DNA from: Reticulomyxa filosa
Lineage: Eukaryota; Foraminifera; Reticulomyxidae
Direction of reading: 5' to 3'
Assembly: GCA_000512085.1 (NCBI GenBank)
Contig: ASPP01000595.1
Location: forward strand, 1 to 24,678
DNA: 24,678 nt
This document shows, in pieces, positions 19,581 to 24,678 of the stretch. Position numbers and translations under genes: made by a program. How positions within the stretch are numbered: position 1 is the first letter of the stretch; every line of letters starts with the position of its first letter. The notes under the pieces are model-generated. The model was given only the letters and a program-made list of their open reading frames with translations. It was not told the origin of the DNA and made no database searches.

Positions 19581-22500
19581 ATGTCAAGAGACACAAATTC
19601 GGTTTCGTTGGAAGAAACCAACAGAATACGTTCCCAATTGGGAATGCCACTTTTGAGAGTTTCGCGTACTTATTTATTTTACAACAACCTCTGTTTGCCT
19701 CGACCTTCCTTCCCTTCCCTTTTTTTTTTTGACAGGATTGTGTTGTGTTTTTTCTTTTTTTTGGAATTTTTTTTACCTATTCGTTAGAAAAACGATTGTG
19801 TGCGAAATTTCGGGCATGGTGACATGTTGGACTAACTTGATGAAGAGAAAGGACAAAATAAAAACAAAAACAAAAAACAGGCAAGCGGCGGAGACAAACA
19901 AGGAAGAGACAGTGATGAGGATGAAAGAGAGAGTCAACATGAGAATGATGACCGCAGTGGTAGTGATAAAGACAACGACACAGAATCTTCCAAATCAGGG
20001 CTTTTGCTCCAAAAATTACACGAAATGAAAGAACAAAGAAATCGGGTTTTTTTGTGTGTGTGCATATGTGCTTCAATCTTATGTTTTGCAAGGAAAGGAT
20101 TTCGAAAGACTTTATTAGAGGAGCAAAACGACAACAAAAAAAAAAAGATATCAATTAAATTAATGTTATGTTTGTTATGACAATAGAAAGTCAAAACTGG
20201 AGGAATATCTTTAGCAGAAGAGCTCCTGGAAGATACTATTTATTCAGGCTCTTCTGTTTTGGACTGGTATATTTGCATATACATATACATGCTTTTTTTT
20301 TTTTTTATTTAAAAAACATTTATACAATAATTTTAAAAAAATTGGAACGAAGGGTTCAAAAATCCCGCAGCTTGGAAGAAAAGAAAAAAGAAAATGAAGA
20401 ACTGGCCAAAGCACGGAAGCAATTCGAGGAGGAAGAGGATGAACTGCTACACAATAGACAGAAAAAGGAAGACAATGATAACGAAAGCGGCTTGGGCGGG
20501 AAAAAAGTGAGACATGATTTGAGTCAATTCAAGTCAGGCGAAACGAAAATATTGATATTAAAAGACCGTGGCATACTGGACAAGCGCTTGAATGTGATCA
20601 ACGACGAAGACGAGTTGGTCAATGTGGAATTGTTGGAGAACGACAAATTAGCCTTGAAAAAAGCCAGATCGCGCAAGCTGCCTGGATACAACCCTTTTGA
20701 TGAAGATATGAGTAAGAACGAGGTCGGAGAGAGACTGTTGCTGCCCCAATACGAAGAGGAAAAACGGGAACGTGATGGGTTTGCATTGGACAAAACAGGA
20801 AATGCAAATGTTCCACAATTTGAGCGAATCAACGCAACAGAAGGAGCGGCGCCAACAGGTCGCGCCTACGATCTGATGGAAGGACTGCCCACCGTTGAAC
20901 GAGACTATTACACGACAGAGGAATTGGAAGGCAAGTTTCGAAAACGAAAGCGAAAAAGCAAAAAAAATGGAAGCATAAACATTGATGTGCAAGACAAGGG
21001 ACTCAATCCACAAAACCACGCAACCACTGACACAAAAGATGGAAACCATTTGAAAAGCGACTCATTGCAAATGTCAGCTAATGTCTCGACAGATGATAGC
21101 AATAGTCATGCGAATGACAATGGCAATAACGCGATTCATAACAAAAAGCGAAGAAAGCTTAACAATGGACAAACAAGGTACGACTTTTTGGGTGGCGAAA
21201 ATATCGATGAAGAGTCTAGAGGACAAAGAGACGAAACTGCACAGCTGTCAAGAAAAGAGCAACAAAGGGAGGAAGAAAGGTTTGAGCGAATGCAGAAATA
21301 TCGTCTTGCAATTCAAAAAAATAATTTAATGATGGTAAGTATATACATACATGATATTTTTTTTCTCTTGATTCAAGTGAAGTTTTATTCGTGTCTTGTC
21401 TTTATCTCTTTACTATTAAAAAAAAAAAAAAAGCAAGCAAAAGCAGAAGAAGAGCGAGCAGCTCTTCATACACAAGACGACGAAGAAGGATTGGATTCAG
21501 AAACGTCACGCGCGCTTGAACGAGCTGCTTTGTTGGAAAAAAAGAGACAGACCACGGAAGACACTACGCGCAAATTAGTAACAGTAATCAATGAAATGAA
21601 AGACGAAGAGACCAAAATAAAAAAAGAGGAAAAGAAAGATATACTGAGTGAACCAATGATACTCGACGAAAAACCCGAATCCACCAATGGCTTAATGTTC
21701 ACACAGGCCACCGAGTTTTCGCAGGGATTGAAAGATGCCGTGGGTGAAATGGAGGAGGACGTTGAACAGATGAGACGTAGAAAGTTTGGAGTGTTGCATA
21801 TGAATGGAGCCAATGGAGTTGCTCCCAATGGCCATCCAAACAGCAAAGGCAATCCATATGACAACGAAGATATGCCCGCTATCATTGATCCCAAAACAGG
21901 TCTTCCAGTGTCTCGTTCAAGACATCATTTGGATCATTTATTGGAGTTGCGAGAATCAACGACCAACGTCGGCGGGGTGTGGATCGCTCCCGAGGAAAAT
22001 GGCGGAAAAGACAACAACAAAAATGGAGTTTCGCAACAAATTGCTTCGGGCATTGTTAAAGAAGGAGTGAGCAGCAATGATTTTGTATTGCTGGAAAATG
22101 AACCGCTTGTTGCACGCTCCATCGCTGATACATTGAAACACGTCCGAAGACGAGGATTTATGGACGATGAAGAATTTGATGAGCTGGCAGGAGGGAAAAT
22201 CCAACAATTTCGTCCAATCGACATCGAGAAGAAAGGCAATAAAGACCATTTGGAATGGGACGTACCAAAAGTGCTGAAATGGCTACGTGAAGTGGGATTA
22301 GCGCGCTATCAAAACACGTTTCAAAAAAAACAAGTCGACGGACGTGTTTTGGATTCGGTGACATTGGAATTTGGGGTTCGTGTTTTGCAAATGGATGACG
22401 AAGATTGTCACAAGCTATTACAGGCATTGGGAGAGTTAAAAGTTAGCAACGTTGTTCTTCTGACTCTTGTGCAAAACATTTGGCCTTTGAACACAAACTC

Positions 22501-22851
22501 AAAACTATGATTTCACAGGGAGATCCTGCTCCTGACGTCCACTTGTCTTACTTGGATGATACTGGCAGACCAATGACCGCCAAAGAGGCCTTTCGCAAAT
22601 TATCCCATCGTTTCCACGGCAAAAAACCCGGCAAACGAAAACAAGAAAAGAGAATCAAAAAAAGAGAGGAAGAATTTTTTAGAAAAAATCGTAACGGTGT
22701 GGATACTCCTCTAGGAACTTTAGAGAAACTAAAACAAGCCACCGAGTACAGCGGCAAACCATTTATCGTGCTGAATGGCAAAGAAACAACAAAAATGGCA
22801 CAAACAATTGACTATTCCGATGAGAAATATGACGCTAAACGCCGACTTTGA
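19581..22851 (+). CDS. SART1: SART1/Snu66 tri-snRNP protein with an inserted SAM domain
   Basis: Six exons: 19581-19658, 19881-20045, 20187-20266, 20353-21334, 21434-22441 and 22519-22851, giving 881 residues (human SART1 has 800). All junctions keep frame; 21335 has a textbook GTAAGT donor. Residues 1-26 carry the Hub1-binding HIND motif (VSLEETNRIRSQLGMPLL). An acidic segment follows (27-81). The core is LDWVQKSRSLEEKKK, then SQFKSGETKILILKDRGIL and VNVELLEN, and later ATEFSQGL and EPLVARSIADTLKHV. Residues ~706-771 are a SAM domain (VPKVLKWLREVGLARY, LQMDDEDCHKLLQALGEL). The last exon is the classic SART1 C-terminus (APDVHLSYLDDTGRPM, KEAFRKLSHRFHGK, DTPLGTLEKL). SART1/Snu66 holds the U4/U6.U5 tri-snRNP for spliceosome activation in the nucleus. 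I know of no SAM domain in animal or yeast SART1. Confidence 0.92.
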
Positions 22852-23747
22852 TGTCGGGCTGATGTCAAACCATTATTTCCTAGGGTGTGTTTGCTTTGTT
22901 TGCATTTTGGAGTCACTACCATCATTTTGGGGCAATCAACAATAAGCAAATGAAATCACAGTGTCATGATTACGTCCATTTTCTTTATTTGGCGAGATTC
23001 GATTTCTTTTTTTTTAAGAGATGAAAAATAAAAAGTAAAATTCTTTCTTTCATTACTTTCTAGGCAATTTTCAAAAATAAGTCACAACAATGTAAGAAAG
23101 ACAAATTTTCTTCATATAAGATATTTTCGAAAAATCAAAGAATACTCAAATACCCGTCTTTGCCTTGTGCGACAATTAAGAAAAATATAATAAATTGTGG
23201 GCAGTGTGCAATTGGTATCTACAATTCATTGGACAGAGATCGATCATCAATAAACTCTTGACCTGAACTTTTTAAAAAACCTAAAATTCTTCCTTGTCTT
23301 GTCAAAGCCTTGCGGTTTATTCTTTTGTATTTGCAATTTCATTCCTCAGGACAAATTGTGATATATCTGACACAGGATCAGTAATAGATTTACTGTCAAG
23401 ATGACAAAAAGCAAACTAGTCAACGTTGGCAGTGGTTAGTGAGACATCGCAATTTTGTTGACCAGAAACGAGTGTTGTAGATGTTATGAACATATTGACA
23501 AAAAAGTAAATATGGCATTACGTAATGATTTAAAAATAGTGAGAGAAAATTACTTTTTAAAAAGTGTAAAACGAAAGTGAGTATTAAAGTAGGTTGATTT
23601 AGCAATTTAAGTAAATTGAGAAAAATGATTTTTTGGTCGGTTATTAAGGAGTACTTCAATACATACTTAAAAAAAATGACAAAAGACTTTTCTTCTGCTC
23701 AAAGTGTGTCGGTTTACTTCAAAAACTCTGCTAGTTTTCTCGACAAA
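22852..23747. other. Intergenic region downstream of SART1
   Basis: It holds the SART1 3' UTR, with a candidate poly(A) signal AATAAA at 23027-23032, and the promoter of the next gene. It is AT-rich with several T and A runs. No RNA gene or conserved open frame was recognised. In-frame ATGs at 23625 and 23682 could lengthen the next gene's N-terminus. Confidence 0.45.
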
Positions 23748-24678
23748 ATGAACAGTCAACACGTTTCCAGCTTGCCTTTTATTGGCATGGTTGAATTTTT
23801 CCTCCAATCGAAATGTATTTGGCTTTTGTGGCTTGTTATTAATTTGGTGGGAGTGGTAAACGGTGTAGATTTCCAGTTTCAAGTGTGCAACCACGGGGCA
23901 TATGTCGCAGATTGCACAATGTGGTATGGTTCAACAAGTGTAGACTGGGATTCATTTCCTGTTTCCACGTGTAAAAATTATGGAGTTCCTGCCTATTCTT
24001 CAAGCCCTCGTTTGCAATGTTGGGCAGTTCTTGGTTTGTAACACTTTTTTTATATTGCCACTTAAAAAAATAAAAATAAAAGCAGAGACAACAAACGAAA
24101 ACAGGATCAACAATTTTCGACTTGTCGTGGTCGACAATGAACGATCACCATTGCTTTGGAGTGAGTGGAACAACATTAATTCATAGTTATTCAACAGAAA
24201 CATGGTAAGTTTTTCAGATAATGATGCGCAAAGTCCAAATTTTTTTTTTTTCAAACATACGCACCCATTACAAAATTACAACAATAAGTATAACACATTT
24301 TCTAAAACTTTTACATGTACGTGTGCAAAAAAAATGCGTTGTGGTAGCCACGACATTATGGCAAAAAAAAAGGTTTCTTGTGGTTGCACCATTTTCATTC
24401 TGGGAGCACTATTTTTTTTTTTTGTATGAACCCATGACACGTCTCAAATAGTCCCTACACAAAGATTCCCACACGTGGTCCCACGAAACTACCGACAACG
24501 AACCCAACGATGCGTCCGACAGCTAGGCCAACAACGAGGCCCCCAACAACGAATCCAACAAAACGTCCGACCAAAAATCCGACAAAACAGCCAACTAAGC
24601 AGCCGTCTAAACAGCCACTAAACAGCCATCTAAACAGCCATCTAAACAGCCATCTAAACAGCCAACAAACAGCCGTCT
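23748..24678 (+). CDS. Secreted or surface Cys-rich protein with Pro-Thr repeat tail (runs off the window end)
   Basis: I do not recognise this family. Exons: 23748-24033, 24105-24204 and 24452 to the end; introns 24034-24104 and 24205-24451 join in frame. A signal-peptide-like segment (CIWLLWLVINLVGVVNG) precedes VDFQFQVCNHGAYVADC. Six cysteines follow in ~90 residues (VCNHG, DCTMW, TCKNY, QCWAV, HCFGV, ETC), suggesting three disulfides. Exon 3 opens a Pro-Thr repeat region (PTKLPTTNPTMRPTARPTTR, then KRPTKNPTKQPTKQPSKQP), probably an extended, glycosylated stalk. After 24611 two 11-nt units break the 12-nt periodicity and shift the frame. The start is uncertain: ATG 23787 gives the most typical signal peptide, and 23625, 23682 and 23748 are also in frame. 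The second intron is the longest in the window apart from none that is better supported, so its boundaries are provisional. Confidence 0.6.
24588..24678 (+). repeat. 12-nt tandem repeat (CAGCCATCTAAA) with two 11-nt units
   Basis: Units at 24588, 24600, 24612, 24623, 24635, 24647, 24659 and 24670. They code KQPS or KQPT in the frame entering from exon 3. The units at 24612 and 24659 lack one base, so the frame changes twice. The repeat probably continues past the window. Confidence 0.9.

Noticed and set aside
24588-24678. CRISPR-like array
   Set aside because: The 12-nt units are directly adjacent with no spacers and code for a Pro/Thr/Lys/Gln repeat in a eukaryotic gene.

Overview
This is an AT-rich window of nuclear protist DNA. 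It holds six protein genes with short GT-AG introns (about 57-250 nt), the standard stop codons, and long homopolymer and triplet microsatellites, some coding for Asn, Asp or Ser/Gln runs. Several genes are unusual domain fusions. The intron style, Asn-rich insertions and a Pro-Thr repeat surface protein fit a foraminiferan or other rhizarian such as Reticulomyxa filosa. That placement is an inference from style, not from a database match. Gene models were built by hand by matching splice phase with domain continuity; junctions I could not resolve are marked.

Layout. (1) 1-4063 is a gene-poor flank: an ~860-bp element bounded by ~137-bp inverted repeats, a decayed importin-alpha-like ARM-repeat pseudogene (minus), and the C-terminal remnant of a Tc1/mariner transposase (minus). 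(2) 4064-7394 (minus) is a two-exon gene fusing a class V aminotransferase (cysteine desulfurase-like) to a TtcA-type tRNA-thiolating ATP-PPase, with membrane segments and a four-Cys ribbon between. (3) 7705-8941 (plus) is a five-exon NudC homologue, divergent from the previous gene. (4) 9729-14806 (minus) is a 13-exon gene, convergent with NudC, encoding an E2-like (UBC) domain without a catalytic Cys, a Cys/His motif, a SPRY domain, a helical region, an Arg/Gly-rich stretch and a degenerate DEAD-box helicase. (5) 15575-19156 (minus) is an ADA2 (SAGA/ADA coactivator) homologue with ZZ, SANT and SWIRM parts. (6) 19581-22851 (plus) is a SART1/Snu66 spliceosomal homologue, head-to-head with ADA2, with a SAM domain inserted before its conserved C-terminus. 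(7) From about 23748 to past the window end (plus) is a secreted or surface protein with six cysteines and a Pro-Thr repeat tail.

The strongest leads are the two fusions. The 4064-7394 protein could carry both the sulfur-mobilising and the tRNA-thiolating activity in one membrane-associated chain. The 9729-14806 protein joins an apparently dead E2 and an apparently dead helicase, so it looks like a ubiquitin/RNA scaffold. The rest is core eukaryotic machinery: dynein/chaperone co-factor, histone acetyltransferase adaptor and tri-snRNP protein.
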